Shown: piece after piece, positions 51,189-59,810 of the stretch | How the letters are laid out: each line of letters opens with the position of its first letter | How positions within the stretch are numbered: the first letter of the stretch is position 1 | Assembly: GCF_011751865.2 (NCBI RefSeq) | Contig: NZ_CP061770.1 | Coordinates: 682,001 to 746,000, forward strand | Direction of reading: 5' to 3' | Source: Salinibacterium sp. ZJ70 | Lineage (GTDB): Bacteria; Actinomycetota; Actinomycetes; Actinomycetales; Microbacteriaceae | Length of the DNA stretch: 64,000 nucleotides | Notes under the pieces: model-generated | The model's database searches: none | What the model was told of the DNA's origin: nothing | What the model saw: only the letters and a program-made list of their open reading frames with translations | Translations under genes and position numbers: made by a program

Positions 51189-52006
51189 CCCGCTACACCT
51201 GGCGCACCGGCACGCTCGAAGCGGTGATGATCGTCATCGCGCTGATCTTCATGGTGCCGATCTACGTGCTCGTCAACCTCTCGGTGCGTGAGCAGAGCGA
51301 TCTCACCTCACCGCTGCTGCCGACGCAGAACCCCACCTTCGGGAACTTCGCGGTGGCGTGGGAGAAGTCCGGGCTCGCCCAGGCGATGGTGAACAGCACC
51401 CTGATCACCGTTATCAGCGTGGGTCTGCTGGTCGTCGTCGGAGCGATGTGCGCCTACGCCCTCGCTCGTGCCACCGCACGTTGGTCGTCGCCGGCGTTCT
51501 ACCTGTTCATGATCGGGCTGCTCATCCCGTTCCAGCTGGGGCTCGTTCCGCTGTACCGCAACTTCGCGGCGATGGGTCTGCTGGGCTCGGTCGTGCCGCT
51601 CGTCATCATCTACATCGGTCTGAGACTGCCGTTCACGCTGTTCCTCTACACCACGTTCCTGCGCCAGATCCCGGCGGAATACGAAGAGGCTGCGGCGATC
51701 GACGGTGCGGGGATCTTCACCCGCTTCCGCCGAGTGGTCTTCCCTCTGCTGCGCCCCATCACAGGAACCGTGATCATCCTCAACGGCCTCTTCGTGTGGA
51801 ACGACTTCCTCACCCCCCTGCTGTACCTCAGCGGCTCGGTGAACCGCACAGTGCCGCTCGCGGTCTACAGCTTCGTCAACGACAACACCACCATCTGGCC
51901 ACTCGTCTTCGCCGCACTGATCATCAGCGTGATTCCTGTGCTGATCGCGTTCTTCATCTTCCAGAAGACGCTCATCAAGGGATTCGCCAGCGGCGTCAAG
52001 GGCTGA
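51185..52006 (+). CDS. Sugar ABC transporter permease (MalG-type)
   Basis: A 273-residue permease with six predicted helices. The EAA loop is EEAAAIDGAGIFTRFRRVVFPLLRP. GTG at 51185 overlaps the upstream stop. It lies between its partner permease and the binding protein. No ATPase gene is present, as in the first sugar importer. Confidence 0.92.
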   Translation: MTRYTWRTGTLEAVMIVIALIFMVPIYVLVNLSVREQSDLTSPLLPTQNPTFGNFAVAWEKSGLAQAMVNSTLITVISVGLLVVVGAMCAYALARATARWSSPAFYLFMIGLLIPFQLGLVPLYRNFAAMGLLGSVVPLVIIYIGLRLPFTLFLYTTFLRQIPAEYEEAAAIDGAGIFTRFRRVVFPLLRPITGTVIILNGLFVWNDFLTPLLYLSGSVNRTVPLAVYSFVNDNTTIWPLVFAALIISVIPVLIAFFIFQKTLIKGFASGVKG

Positions 52007-52062
52007 TCGCACGTCAGCCTGCATCACCACCCACACCTGCACCACCTCGGAAAGGAAACACA

Positions 52063-53346
52063 ATGCAGTGGACCCGCTCACTGGCCACCGGAGGCGCGAC
52101 ACTCGCCCTCGCCAGCCTCGTACTCACGGGCTGCGCAGCGCCCGGCACCGATTCGGGCGCGCCTGCCGCGACCGATGACGGCACCTTCCTCAAGATCGAC
52201 TGGCTCGCGAACGAGAAGGCCGGAATCGACGCTGTCGTCGCCGCCTTCCAGGAGGCGAACCCCGGCGTGCAGGTCGTCGTCACGACAGCCGACACCGCCC
52301 AGTACCAGGCGTCGATCCGCACGCAGCTGGGGACGGGAACGGCGGCGGACGTGTTCTACGTCTGGCCCGGCGACGGCAACACCGCCGCTATCCGTCAGCT
52401 CGACGGCGGCGACTTCATGACCGATCTCTCGGACGAGGCTTGGGTCGCCAAGTACCCCGACTTCATCCGCGAGCTCGTGTCGATCGACGATGAGGCGTAC
52501 ATCATGGCGCCGCTCGCGACGGCGTTCGCGCCCGTGTACAACGCGTCGGCGCTCGCGACCTCCGGTCTCGAGGCGCCCACCACGTGGAGCGAGGTCATCC
52601 CGTTCTGTGAGGCGGCTGTCGCTTCCGGCAAGGTTGCGTTCGCGCTCGCTGGCAACAATCTGTACGCGGGTCAGGCGCCGTACTACGCGCTGGTCGCTGA
52701 CCTCGTATACGGAACGGGCACCGAATTCGACCAGGAGCTCCTGGACGGCAAGACCACCTTCGACTCGCACGAGGGCTACCTCGAGGCCACCGAGAAGTAC
52801 CTCGAGATGATCGACGCCGGCTGCTTCCAGCCGAACGCCACCGGCACCCCGTACGACGAGTCGAACCGTATGGTCGCCTCGGGTGAGGCTCTCGGCCAGT
52901 TCCTCATCGGCACCCGCATCGCCGCGCTTCAGGCCGCCGCTCCGGACGAGACCTTCACGATCGTCCCGTTCCACAGCGACGACGATGACGCCACCAACGC
53001 GCTCACCCTCTCGACCCAGGGTGGAGCGGCTGTCTACGCGAAGTCGCCTCGCCAGGAGACCGCGAAGAAGTTCGTTGCATTCCTCGCGGACAACATCTCG
53101 CTGTACCAGTCGGTGATGCCGGGAACGATCCCGACCATCACCGACGGCTTCGAGCCGAAGGATGCCAACGAGCAGGTCCTCGCTGACGCGCTCGGTGATG
53201 GCAGCGCCGTGCACTACCTCAACCAGATGTGGCCGAACGCTCGCATCGAGTCGGCTATGGTCAACGGCATCCAGGGCCTCCTGATCGGCACCATGACGCC
53301 GAAGCAGATGCTCGAGGGCATGCAGAAGGAGTTCGACACCAAGTAA
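52063..53346 (+). CDS. Sugar ABC transporter substrate-binding lipoprotein (SBP family 1)
   Basis: A 427-residue lipoprotein with signal peptide and lipobox (SLVLTGC). Family 1 features include FQEANPGVQVVVTTADTAQYQ and FYVWPGDGN. The GKVAFALAGNNLY and QGGAAVYAKSPRQETAKKF segments form the hinge and C-lobe. The cargo is unknown; a tetrose, polyol or sugar is plausible from the neighbouring kinase operon. AAAGGAAA precedes the ATG. A hairpin follows the stop. Confidence 0.92.
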   Translation: MQWTRSLATGGATLALASLVLTGCAAPGTDSGAPAATDDGTFLKIDWLANEKAGIDAVVAAFQEANPGVQVVVTTADTAQYQASIRTQLGTGTAADVFYVWPGDGNTAAIRQLDGGDFMTDLSDEAWVAKYPDFIRELVSIDDEAYIMAPLATAFAPVYNASALATSGLEAPTTWSEVIPFCEAAVASGKVAFALAGNNLYAGQAPYYALVADLVYGTGTEFDQELLDGKTTFDSHEGYLEATEKYLEMIDAGCFQPNATGTPYDESNRMVASGEALGQFLIGTRIAALQAAAPDETFTIVPFHSDDDDATNALTLSTQGGAAVYAKSPRQETAKKFVAFLADNISLYQSVMPGTIPTITDGFEPKDANEQVLADALGDGSAVHYLNQMWPNARIESAMVNGIQGLLIGTMTPKQMLEGMQKEFDTK

Positions 53347-53361
53347 GGTGCAGAACCCCGC

Positions 53362-53391
53362 GGTGGCCGCCTTCCCCGGAAGGCGGCCACC
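53362..53391 (+). terminator. Terminator after the sugar-binding protein gene
   Basis: A perfect 14-bp inverted repeat with a two-base centre (about four in the folded loop), 16 bp after the binding-protein stop. Confidence 0.75.
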
Positions 53392-53420
53392 GTCGTCTGC
53401 GCTCCTTCTGGCGAGGAGAC

Positions 53421-53458
53421 GATGAGGGCCCCCGCTCGCAGGAGCGGGGGCCCTCATC
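53421..53458. terminator. Second, bidirectional terminator
   Basis: A perfect 17-bp stem (53421-53437 pairs with 53442-53458) with a GCAG loop. It lies 6 bp beyond the end of the minus-strand oxidoreductase gene and downstream of the first hairpin, so it probably ends the minus-strand transcript. Confidence 0.85.
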
Positions 53459-53463
53459 GGTGC

Positions 53464-54369
53464 TCAGCCGAACGTGAGCACGACCTTTCCGGCCAGATGT
53501 CCGGTCTCAAGTCGGCGATACGCCTCCTGGATCTGCTCGAAGGGGAACTCCTCTTCGATGCGCATTCGCAGTGCGCCGGACACGAGATCGGCGGTGATCG
53601 CATCGACGACATCTCGGTTCATCCCGCGGCGGGCCACGTACTCGACCTCGTACCAGGTGCTGTACCCGGAGATCGTGTTGATACGGTGGCGCGGCACGCC
53701 GAGGCTCAGCGCCGCCTCGATGGTCGCCTGACCCTCGTGGTCGAGGACGATGGAGATGCCTTCCGGGGCGATCTCCTTCAGACGGTCCGCGAGGCCTGGG
53801 CCATAGCTGACGGGCTCCACGCCCAGCTCGCGCAGCAGGGAGTGGTTGCGCTCGCTCGCCGTTCCGATGACGCGTGCGCCGCTGCGCACGGCGTACTGGG
53901 ACGCGAAGAACCCCACCCCGCCCGCCGCGGCGCTGACGAGCACCGTGTCGCCGGGGCCGGGATTCTGGGAGAAGACGGCGACGGCGGCCGTCTGGACAGC
54001 CACCGGGACGCTCGCAGCCCAGGTCCACGGGAGTTCGGCGGGCTTGGGGGCGAGGAGTCCGGCGGGGGTCACCGCGTACTCGCCGATCACCCACTCGCCG
54101 GTGCCGATCACCTCGTCGCCCACGGCGAACTCGGTGACAGCGGAGCCGACGACCTCGACGGTGCCTGCGTACTCCCGGCCGATGCCCGACGGCAGCGGCG
54201 CCACGGGTGTCGCGCCCCGCCGCACCTTCACGTCGGCGGGGTTGAGACCCGCGGCTCGAAGCCGCACGAGACACTCGTCAGGGCCGGGCTCCGGGCGTTC
54301 GACCTCGACGATCTCCACCACCTCCGGTCCGCCGTACCGGGCGTATCGGGCTGCACGCATCGTGCTCAT
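53464..54369 (-). CDS. NADP-dependent zinc-free medium-chain oxidoreductase (quinone oxidoreductase-like)
   Basis: A 301-residue MDR protein. The start RAARYARYGGPEVVEI and the core VLVSAAAGGVGFFASQYA are typical of zinc-independent quinone or enone reductases, and the catalytic Zn ligands are absent. It probably reduces an enone or quinone with NADPH. It overlaps the Gfo/Idh/MocA gene upstream by 4 bp. Confidence 0.88.
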   Translation of the reverse strand: MSTMRAARYARYGGPEVVEIVEVERPEPGPDECLVRLRAAGLNPADVKVRRGATPVAPLPSGIGREYAGTVEVVGSAVTEFAVGDEVIGTGEWVIGEYAVTPAGLLAPKPAELPWTWAASVPVAVQTAAVAVFSQNPGPGDTVLVSAAAGGVGFFASQYAVRSGARVIGTASERNHSLLRELGVEPVSYGPGLADRLKEIAPEGISIVLDHEGQATIEAALSLGVPRHRINTISGYSTWYEVEYVARRGMNRDVVDAITADLVSGALRMRIEEEFPFEQIQEAYRRLETGHLAGKVVLTFG

Positions 54370-55403
54370 TCGGGTGCTCCTTCCGCGCCGAGTGCTCGGC
54401 GGATCTCATCGATGGTCTCCAGCACGTCGACTGACCGTGCGAGGGGGTGCATGGGGGACTCCGTCAGTCCGTCGGCGATGTGCTGCGCCGCCCAGGCCGC
54501 CTGCCAGCACAGTCCGTCGGATCCGACGATGCCGCTGCGGTCGTCGAACCGTGAGATCGGAGAGTTCGCGCTGTCGATCAGCTCGAGGCTACCGGGCAGC
54601 GGCAGCCGCGAGTCGAGCCGAATCCGGCCGGCATCGCCAGCGATCGTCGCATGTGAGCTCGTCCACGTGCGCAGGCTCGCGCCGACGGTGGCGAGCGCAC
54701 TCCCGTGGTGCATCACCGCGCAGAACTGATCCTCGATCCCGGTCGCTGCGGTGGTTCCACTGACTACGATGCGATCGGGACGGCCGAGCACGAGCTGGTC
54801 GAGCCACAGCGGATACACACCGATGTCGAGCGCCGCGCCGCCGCCGAGAGCGGGGTCGAAGAGGCGGTTGCGTGCGTCGTAGGCGACCCCGCCCAATCCG
54901 ATCTCCGCCTGCAGCAGCACAGGTTCGCCGACCGCCCCATCTGCGAGCAGCTGCGTGAGCACGCTCGTCTTCGGGTGGAATCGGGTATGCATCGCCTCCA
55001 TCGCGAAGCGACCCGCGCGGTGAGCGGCCGCGGCGATCTCGCGTGCTTCGGCTGCACTCGCGGCGAGCGGCTTCTCCACGAGAACGTGCTTGCCGTGCTC
55101 CAGCGCGAGCAGAGCGAGGGGCAGATGGTGTGTGTGCGGTGCGGCGACGTAGACGATGTCGACAGCTGGGTCGGCGACGAGCTGCCGATAGTCGCCGTAG
55201 GACCGCGCGATTCCATGCTCCGATGCGAAGGCGTCCGCCCGCGCTGTGTCCCGCGACGCGACGGCGTCGATCCGCTGATCGGTGTGTCGGTGCAGCGCAG
55301 ACGCGAATGAGCGCGCGATCGCCCCCGGCGCCAGCACGCCCCATCGCAGGCGCGGTCCGCCGCGCAGCAGCGGCAGGACGGGCGCCGGCATGGCCGTTGT
55401 CAT
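54366..55403 (-). CDS. Gfo/Idh/MocA-family oxidoreductase
   Basis: A 345-residue sugar oxidoreductase. The N-terminal Rossmann fold has GVLAPGAIARSFASAL, the catalytic Lys is in VLVEKPLAASAAEA, and the C-terminal beta-sheet domain has GVYPLWLDQLVLG in the region of the second catalytic motif. It acts on a sugar, inositol or dihydrodiol. The ATG at 55403 faces the lacI gene across a 196-bp gap carrying nested inverted repeats. Confidence 0.9.
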   Translation of the reverse strand: MTTAMPAPVLPLLRGGPRLRWGVLAPGAIARSFASALHRHTDQRIDAVASRDTARADAFASEHGIARSYGDYRQLVADPAVDIVYVAAPHTHHLPLALLALEHGKHVLVEKPLAASAAEAREIAAAAHRAGRFAMEAMHTRFHPKTSVLTQLLADGAVGEPVLLQAEIGLGGVAYDARNRLFDPALGGGAALDIGVYPLWLDQLVLGRPDRIVVSGTTAATGIEDQFCAVMHHGSALATVGASLRTWTSSHATIAGDAGRIRLDSRLPLPGSLELIDSANSPISRFDDRSGIVGSDGLCWQAAWAAQHIADGLTESPMHPLARSVDVLETIDEIRRALGAEGAPE

Positions 55404-55531
55404 TCGTCCAGGCTTGCACGCCGGTGCTGGCCGAGCTCGCTTGTGTCCACCTCTCGCAAATGGATGGCGTCGTCGTGCAATCGATGAGGGTGGCGCGGGT
55501 GATCCAGATGGTGGCCGCGATGCGCAACGTG

Positions 55532-55564
55532 CTCGGATCCTCCGCTCGATAGGATCCGAGCGGA
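55532..55564. promoter_or_regulatory. Nested inverted repeats upstream of lacI
   Basis: Two overlapping inverted repeats are present. The 10-bp arms CTCGGATCCT (55532-55541) and AGGATCCGAG (55551-55560) are perfect. The 8-bp arms TCCGCTCG (55541-55548) and CGAGCGGA (55557-55564) are also perfect. They lie 35 bp before the lacI GTG and could be an autoregulatory operator or a hairpin switch. Confidence 0.5.
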
Positions 55565-55599
55565 CCCGTCACATCGGGTTATGTGGAAGGACCGGATCT

Positions 55600-56586
55600 G
55601 TGACCCCCGAGCCGACAGCGCGCGTTACGCGCCCGAAACGGGTGACGCATGATGACATCGCGCGCGCGTGCGGTGTCTCGCGCGCGACCGTGAGCTACGT
55701 GCTCAACGATGTACCGGGCCGCATGATCTCCGATGCCACGAAGGAGCTCGTGCTGCGCACGGCCCGCGAGCTCGGCCACGTGCCGTATGCGCCTGCGCGC
55801 ATGCTGCGCCTCGGGCGAAGCGATGTGGTGCTCGCTCTCGTGAGGGACTTCTCGCCCGGGTTCATCTCGAACTCTCTGCTCAAACGGCTCGACGTCGCGC
55901 TCGCCGAGCGCGGGTTCGTGTTGCTCACGCATCGATACGATGCCTCCCTGCGCTCGCTGCAGGAGCTGTGGCAGCTGGTATCCCCGAGCCTGGTGGTGGT
56001 GATGGGCGGACTCACACTGTCGGAGCAGGAGCGTCTTGACGCGACAGCGCAGCGGGTGCTGCGCGTTCATGGCACTCTGCCGAACGCCGAGATCGGCCGG
56101 ATGCAGGCGGCCTATCTGGCTGAGCGCGGCCACCGTGTCATCGGCTCGGCGGTGCCGGGCGAGCGAAGCCTGGCTCTCATCGCGCTGGAGCGTCTGCGGG
56201 GTCTGCGAGAGGAATGCGCGCGGCTGGGGCTCGCCGACCCTCAGGAGGTCGTGGTCGACCCCGCTGACGTCGAGTCGGCGGCTGCCGCCCTCGATGCGCT
56301 TCTGGCGATCGATGGGCTGACGGCGGTTGCCGCGCACAACGACGACATCGCGGTGGCTCTGATCGGCGCGATGCGCTCTCGCGGTCTCGTGCCGGGGGAG
56401 GACCTGGCGATCGTCGGCGTCGACAATTCTCCAACGGCTCGCACCGAGGTGTCCACGGTGGAGATCGACGTCGATCGGTGGGCGGACCGGGTGATCGCGG
56501 CGGCAGTGGCGATTCTCGATGACGTGGAGCCCCCCGAAGTGGGCGGCGATGACCTGATCCGGATGATCTCCCGCTCGAGCGCCTGA
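55600..56586 (+). CDS. LacI-family transcriptional regulator
   Basis: A 328-residue LacI/GalR protein. The N-terminal helix-turn-helix with hinge (VTHDDIARACGVSRATVSYVLN) lies at residues about 13-34, followed by the periplasmic-binding-protein-like effector domain, with TAVAAHNDDIAVALIGAMRS and the VGVDNSPTARTEVSTVEID segment. The start is GTG at 55600 with GGAAGGA upstream. It probably controls the neighbouring oxidoreductase and/or ABC operons. Confidence 0.92.
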   Translation: MTPEPTARVTRPKRVTHDDIARACGVSRATVSYVLNDVPGRMISDATKELVLRTARELGHVPYAPARMLRLGRSDVVLALVRDFSPGFISNSLLKRLDVALAERGFVLLTHRYDASLRSLQELWQLVSPSLVVVMGGLTLSEQERLDATAQRVLRVHGTLPNAEIGRMQAAYLAERGHRVIGSAVPGERSLALIALERLRGLREECARLGLADPQEVVVDPADVESAAAALDALLAIDGLTAVAAHNDDIAVALIGAMRSRGLVPGEDLAIVGVDNSPTARTEVSTVEIDVDRWADRVIAAAVAILDDVEPPEVGGDDLIRMISRSSA

Positions 56587-56663
56587 AGCAGCTCTCGCTG
56601 CGGAGCTGGGTGCGTGTCTGCGCGCGCGGCGGCCGGCGGCTGGGACTCTCGGCCTGCGCCGTG

Positions 56664-56692
56664 TTGACGACGTGACATTACTCGTGTAACAC
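56664..56692 (+). promoter_or_regulatory. Candidate promoter of the AraC-family gene
   Basis: TTGACG at 56664-56669 and TAACAC at 56687-56692 are separated by 17 bases, a good sigma-70-type promoter. The left arm of the 56675-56715 inverted repeat covers the spacer and most of the -10, so binding there should block transcription. Confidence 0.6.
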
Positions 56693-56715
56693 TGCCGTAG
56701 TTACACGAGTAATGT
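56675..56715. promoter_or_regulatory. Perfect 16-bp inverted repeat (operator) over the AraC-family promoter
   Basis: The arms ACATTACTCGTGTAAC (56675-56690) and GTTACACGAGTAATGT (56700-56715) are perfect inverted repeats around 9 bases. Each arm contains a TTAC...GTAA half-site, and a further CGAGTAA follows at 56720-56726. The stretch is far more AT-rich than the surroundings and lies 34 bp before the gene start. Confidence 0.75.
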
Positions 56716-56748
56716 GAAACGAGTAACCGATTCGTCGAAGGAGCCGAG

Positions 56749-57591
56749 TTGACGATGCTTGCGCCCACCGCATCAGCGATGTTCATTGATCGCCTGGAGG
56801 TTCTCAGCCTTCTCGGCGGTACCACCTACCTGGAAGGCGCGCATCCCGACCGCCCCACGTTCGACGTCGTCCACGTCGCCACCGGCACCGCACATCTGGG
56901 GGCTCAGCCGCCGCGGCTCGGCGCGGGCGATATCGCCGTCCTCCGAAGTGCCGGACGCGTGCGGATCGACGTCGCCTCGGGGGCTCACCTTGTGATCGTA
57001 CGCATCCCCGAGACGGCAGCAGGCCCGCACGCGCAGGCCATGCGCGGCGCGTCAGGGCGCACCCTGCGCGCCGAACAGGGGACGTCGGGTCTCGTCGCCC
57101 ACCTCCTCCGCGGTCTCGCGGCCCAGGGGGACGTGGGCACCGAGCACCCCGCGCGACTCTCCCAGCACGTCGTCGGACTCATCGGGCTCATGTGCCTCGA
57201 CTCGCGAGACGATGACGCCTGGCGACCCGACATTCTGCGCGAGGCCATCGAGTACATCGAGCAGCATCTGTCTGACCTCGACCTCAACCCCGACGCGATC
57301 GCCGCGGCCCAGAACATCTCGACACGGACGCTGCACCGGCTCTTCGAACGCGAAGGCCTCACTCTCGGCACCTGGATCCGCACCCGGCGTCTGGAGCAGT
57401 GCCGCGCCGAACTCACCGACCCCGTGCTTGCGACGACCGCAGTGAGCGCGATCGGAGCCCGATGGGGGCTGTGGGATGCCGCACATTTCAGCCGGCTGTT
57501 CAAGAGCGCCTATGGAGCCTCGCCCCGCGCGTATCGGCAGCAGGTGCTCGCTGAGCGCTCACGCACGTCGAATCAGCTCAAGTCGGCCTAG
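56749..57591 (+). CDS. AraC-family transcriptional regulator
   Basis: A 280-residue AraC/XylS regulator. The N-terminal cupin-like part resembles AraC_binding_2 (VHVATGTAHLGA, GDIAVLRSAGRVRI). The C-terminal DNA-binding domain has two helix-turn-helix motifs (LNPDAIAAAQNISTRTLHRLF and the WGLWDAAHFSRLFKSAYGASP signature, residues about 245-265). TTG at 56749 is favoured because AAGGAG lies 5 bases upstream; ATG 56755 is possible. It is probably autoregulated through the inverted repeat and controls the 57682-63561 operon. Confidence 0.88.
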   Translation: MTMLAPTASAMFIDRLEVLSLLGGTTYLEGAHPDRPTFDVVHVATGTAHLGAQPPRLGAGDIAVLRSAGRVRIDVASGAHLVIVRIPETAAGPHAQAMRGASGRTLRAEQGTSGLVAHLLRGLAAQGDVGTEHPARLSQHVVGLIGLMCLDSRDDDAWRPDILREAIEYIEQHLSDLDLNPDAIAAAQNISTRTLHRLFEREGLTLGTWIRTRRLEQCRAELTDPVLATTAVSAIGARWGLWDAAHFSRLFKSAYGASPRAYRQQVLAERSRTSNQLKSA

Positions 57592-57681
57592 TCGGCCACA
57601 GGCAAACCCACGTCCGCGACGTGCAAGACCGCATCGGCACCTGCCGCGACGCTGGAACAACGAACGACACGGAGGTCATCG

Positions 57682-58809
57682 GTGAAGGAACTGAAGGTCG
57701 CGCTCATCGGTGCGGGATTCATGGGGCGCGCGCACAGCCTCGCGTATGCGATCGCGCCCCTCGCGAGCGAGCTGGGTGCGACGGTCACCAAGGCGGTGCT
57801 CGTCGACGCGAACGCGGAGATCGCCGCCGGTGCGGCGGCGCAGCTGGGGTGGGCGGAATCAGCCACGGATTGGCGGGAGGTGATCGCCCGCGATGACATC
57901 GACATCGTCGACATCTGCACGCCTCCGCAGTTCCACGCCGAGATCGCTCTCGCCGCTGTCGAAGCGGGAAAGCATGTCTTCTGCGAGAAGCCCATCACCA
58001 ACGATCCGCGCGAAGCGCGCGCCATCGTCGAGGCGGCGCGCGTCGCTGGCGTGGTGACGCAGGTCGGCTACAACTACCGGCACACCCCCGCGGTGTCGTT
58101 CGCGAAGAAGCTGCTCGATGAAGGCGCCCTCGGTGCACCCCTGCAGTTCCGCGCGAGCTACAACCAGGAGGTCGGGTTCTGGGCCGACCCGAACCGCTGG
58201 CGCGCGACCAAGGCGACCGGAGGGTCCGGCACGGTCGGAGATATCGGCTCCCACATCATCGACCTGGCCGAGCACCTCTTCGGCGACATCGTCCGCGTCG
58301 CCGCCCGGGCGCGCAGCTTCGGAGTCGATGGCTGGCGCCCCGACGCCGAGCGCATCGATGGCGACCTCATCGACGACGCCGCCGTCTGGCTTGCCGAGTT
58401 CTCGAACGGAGCGATCGGCACCTTCAGCGTCAACCAGTTCGCGGTGGGTCGGAAGAACCGCGTCTACTTCGAATTCGACGCCACGCGCGCATCGGTGCAG
58501 TTCGACTGGAACGACCGCGAGACGTTCAAGGTCGCCTATGTCGACGACCCCGCTGATCACCGCGGCTTCCGCACGATCCACACCAACGATCAGCATCCCG
58601 ACGGATGGTGGCGCCTGGCAGGGCTCGGCACCGGCTACGTCGATGTGTCGGCAATCCAGTTCCAGCACTTCGTGCGGGCCATCGTCTCCGGTGAGCCGAC
58701 CGCGCCTGACTTCGCCCGCGCGGCGCATGTCGAGGATGTGGTCGCGGCCGTCTACCGCGCTGGCCAATCGGATTCATGGGTCGACGTGACCGACGGGGGA
58801 GCGATCTGA
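57682..58809 (+). CDS. Gfo/Idh/MocA-family oxidoreductase
   Basis: A 375-residue NAD(P)-dependent sugar or inositol dehydrogenase-like enzyme. The nucleotide motif is GAGFMGRAHSLAY at residues about 10-22, the catalytic EKP motif is in HVFCEKPITND near 100, and the GDIGSHIIDLAEHLFGD segment carries the second catalytic His/Asp. The start is GTG at 57682. It opens a tightly packed six-gene operon. Paralogue of 54366-55403. Confidence 0.9.
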   Translation: MKELKVALIGAGFMGRAHSLAYAIAPLASELGATVTKAVLVDANAEIAAGAAAQLGWAESATDWREVIARDDIDIVDICTPPQFHAEIALAAVEAGKHVFCEKPITNDPREARAIVEAARVAGVVTQVGYNYRHTPAVSFAKKLLDEGALGAPLQFRASYNQEVGFWADPNRWRATKATGGSGTVGDIGSHIIDLAEHLFGDIVRVAARARSFGVDGWRPDAERIDGDLIDDAAVWLAEFSNGAIGTFSVNQFAVGRKNRVYFEFDATRASVQFDWNDRETFKVAYVDDPADHRGFRTIHTNDQHPDGWWRLAGLGTGYVDVSAIQFQHFVRAIVSGEPTAPDFARAAHVEDVVAAVYRAGQSDSWVDVTDGGAI

Positions 58810-59810
58810 TGGCCGCCGACGACAACATCCGCTTCGGCACCAACATCATCACGTTCTACGAGTCGGCGTGGTGGGGACTCGAACCGGGGCTCAACCACCC
58901 CCGTTGGACGGAGGCGTTCTGGGCAGACCCGCGTCGCTACTTCGACGGCATGCTCGACGGCGCCCGCGACGCCGGACTCGAGGGCATCGAGCTCGCGCCC
59001 GACCCCGCGGGCTGGGAGGCGGCGCTGAAGGTGTACGGAAGCACAGCGGGCTTCCGGGCAGCGCTCGAGGAGCGAGGCCTCGAGCTGAGCTCGAGCTACG
59101 CCCATGGGCGTCAGCTGATCGGCAACGCGATGGCCGACTCGTCTCTCATCGCCGTGGCCGACGATGCGTTCGAGCGTCATGCTGCGTTCCTCGCGGAGAT
59201 GGGTGCATCGACCATCGTCACCGGCAACATCATGCGCAGCCGCTTCGGCAACGAGAGCCCCGATGACACCGCCACGCCGGAGGACTTCTCGCGGCCCGTG
59301 GAGCGCGACCTGCATGAGCGCTTCGCCGACCACCTGAATCGCCTGGGTGCGATCACCTGGAAGCACGGCGTCACCATCGCGATCCACACCGACGCGTACT
59401 CGGTCTGCTCGCGCAATGAGGACATCGCGACGGTCATGGAGCTGACCGACCCCGAGTCGATCGGGCTGTGCCCGGACGCTGGCCACATCACCCTTGACGG
59501 CGGAGATGCTGTTGCGGTGCTGCGCGACCACATCGATCGTGTGCCCACGATGCACTGGAAGGACTGCGCATCACCGCTGTCGGGGCACGTGCTGCGCGGC
59601 GACCAGAAGGAGCGCCACGCGGTCATGCTCACCCACTTCCGCATTCTCGGCTCAGGTCTCGTCGACTGGAACGAGTGGATGCGCATCCTGCGCGACCATG
59701 CGTGGAAGGGCTGGGCGACGGAAGAGATCGACAACTCACCTGACCCGATCGGCGAGCTGCGCCACGGTCTCGAGTTCTTCCGCGAGCACCTGGCCCCCAT
59801 CTACCGGTGA
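58809..59810 (+). CDS. Sugar phosphate isomerase/epimerase-like TIM barrel
   Basis: A 333-residue xylose isomerase-like barrel. Metal-binding residues are visible in GIELAPDP, TIAIHTDAYSVC, LCPDAGHITL, MHWKDC and ATEEIDNSPDP. The family includes inosose dehydratases, hydroxypyruvate isomerases and ketose 3-epimerases. The ATG overlaps the stop of the Gfo/Idh/MocA gene by one base. The pairing of a Gfo/Idh/MocA dehydrogenase with such an epimerase is typical of cyclitol or rare-sugar pathways. Confidence 0.88.
   Translation: MAADDNIRFGTNIITFYESAWWGLEPGLNHPRWTEAFWADPRRYFDGMLDGARDAGLEGIELAPDPAGWEAALKVYGSTAGFRAALEERGLELSSSYAHGRQLIGNAMADSSLIAVADDAFERHAAFLAEMGASTIVTGNIMRSRFGNESPDDTATPEDFSRPVERDLHERFADHLNRLGAITWKHGVTIAIHTDAYSVCSRNEDIATVMELTDPESIGLCPDAGHITLDGGDAVAVLRDHIDRVPTMHWKDCASPLSGHVLRGDQKERHAVMLTHFRILGSGLVDWNEWMRILRDHAWKGWATEEIDNSPDPIGELRHGLEFFREHLAPIYR

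Noticed and set aside
57609..57623. A CACGTC-CGC-GACGTG inverted repeat between the AraC and Gfo/Idh/MocA genes as an operator
   Set aside because: Arms of 6 bp are expected by chance in GC-rich DNA, and there is no nearby promoter signal or second copy to support it.
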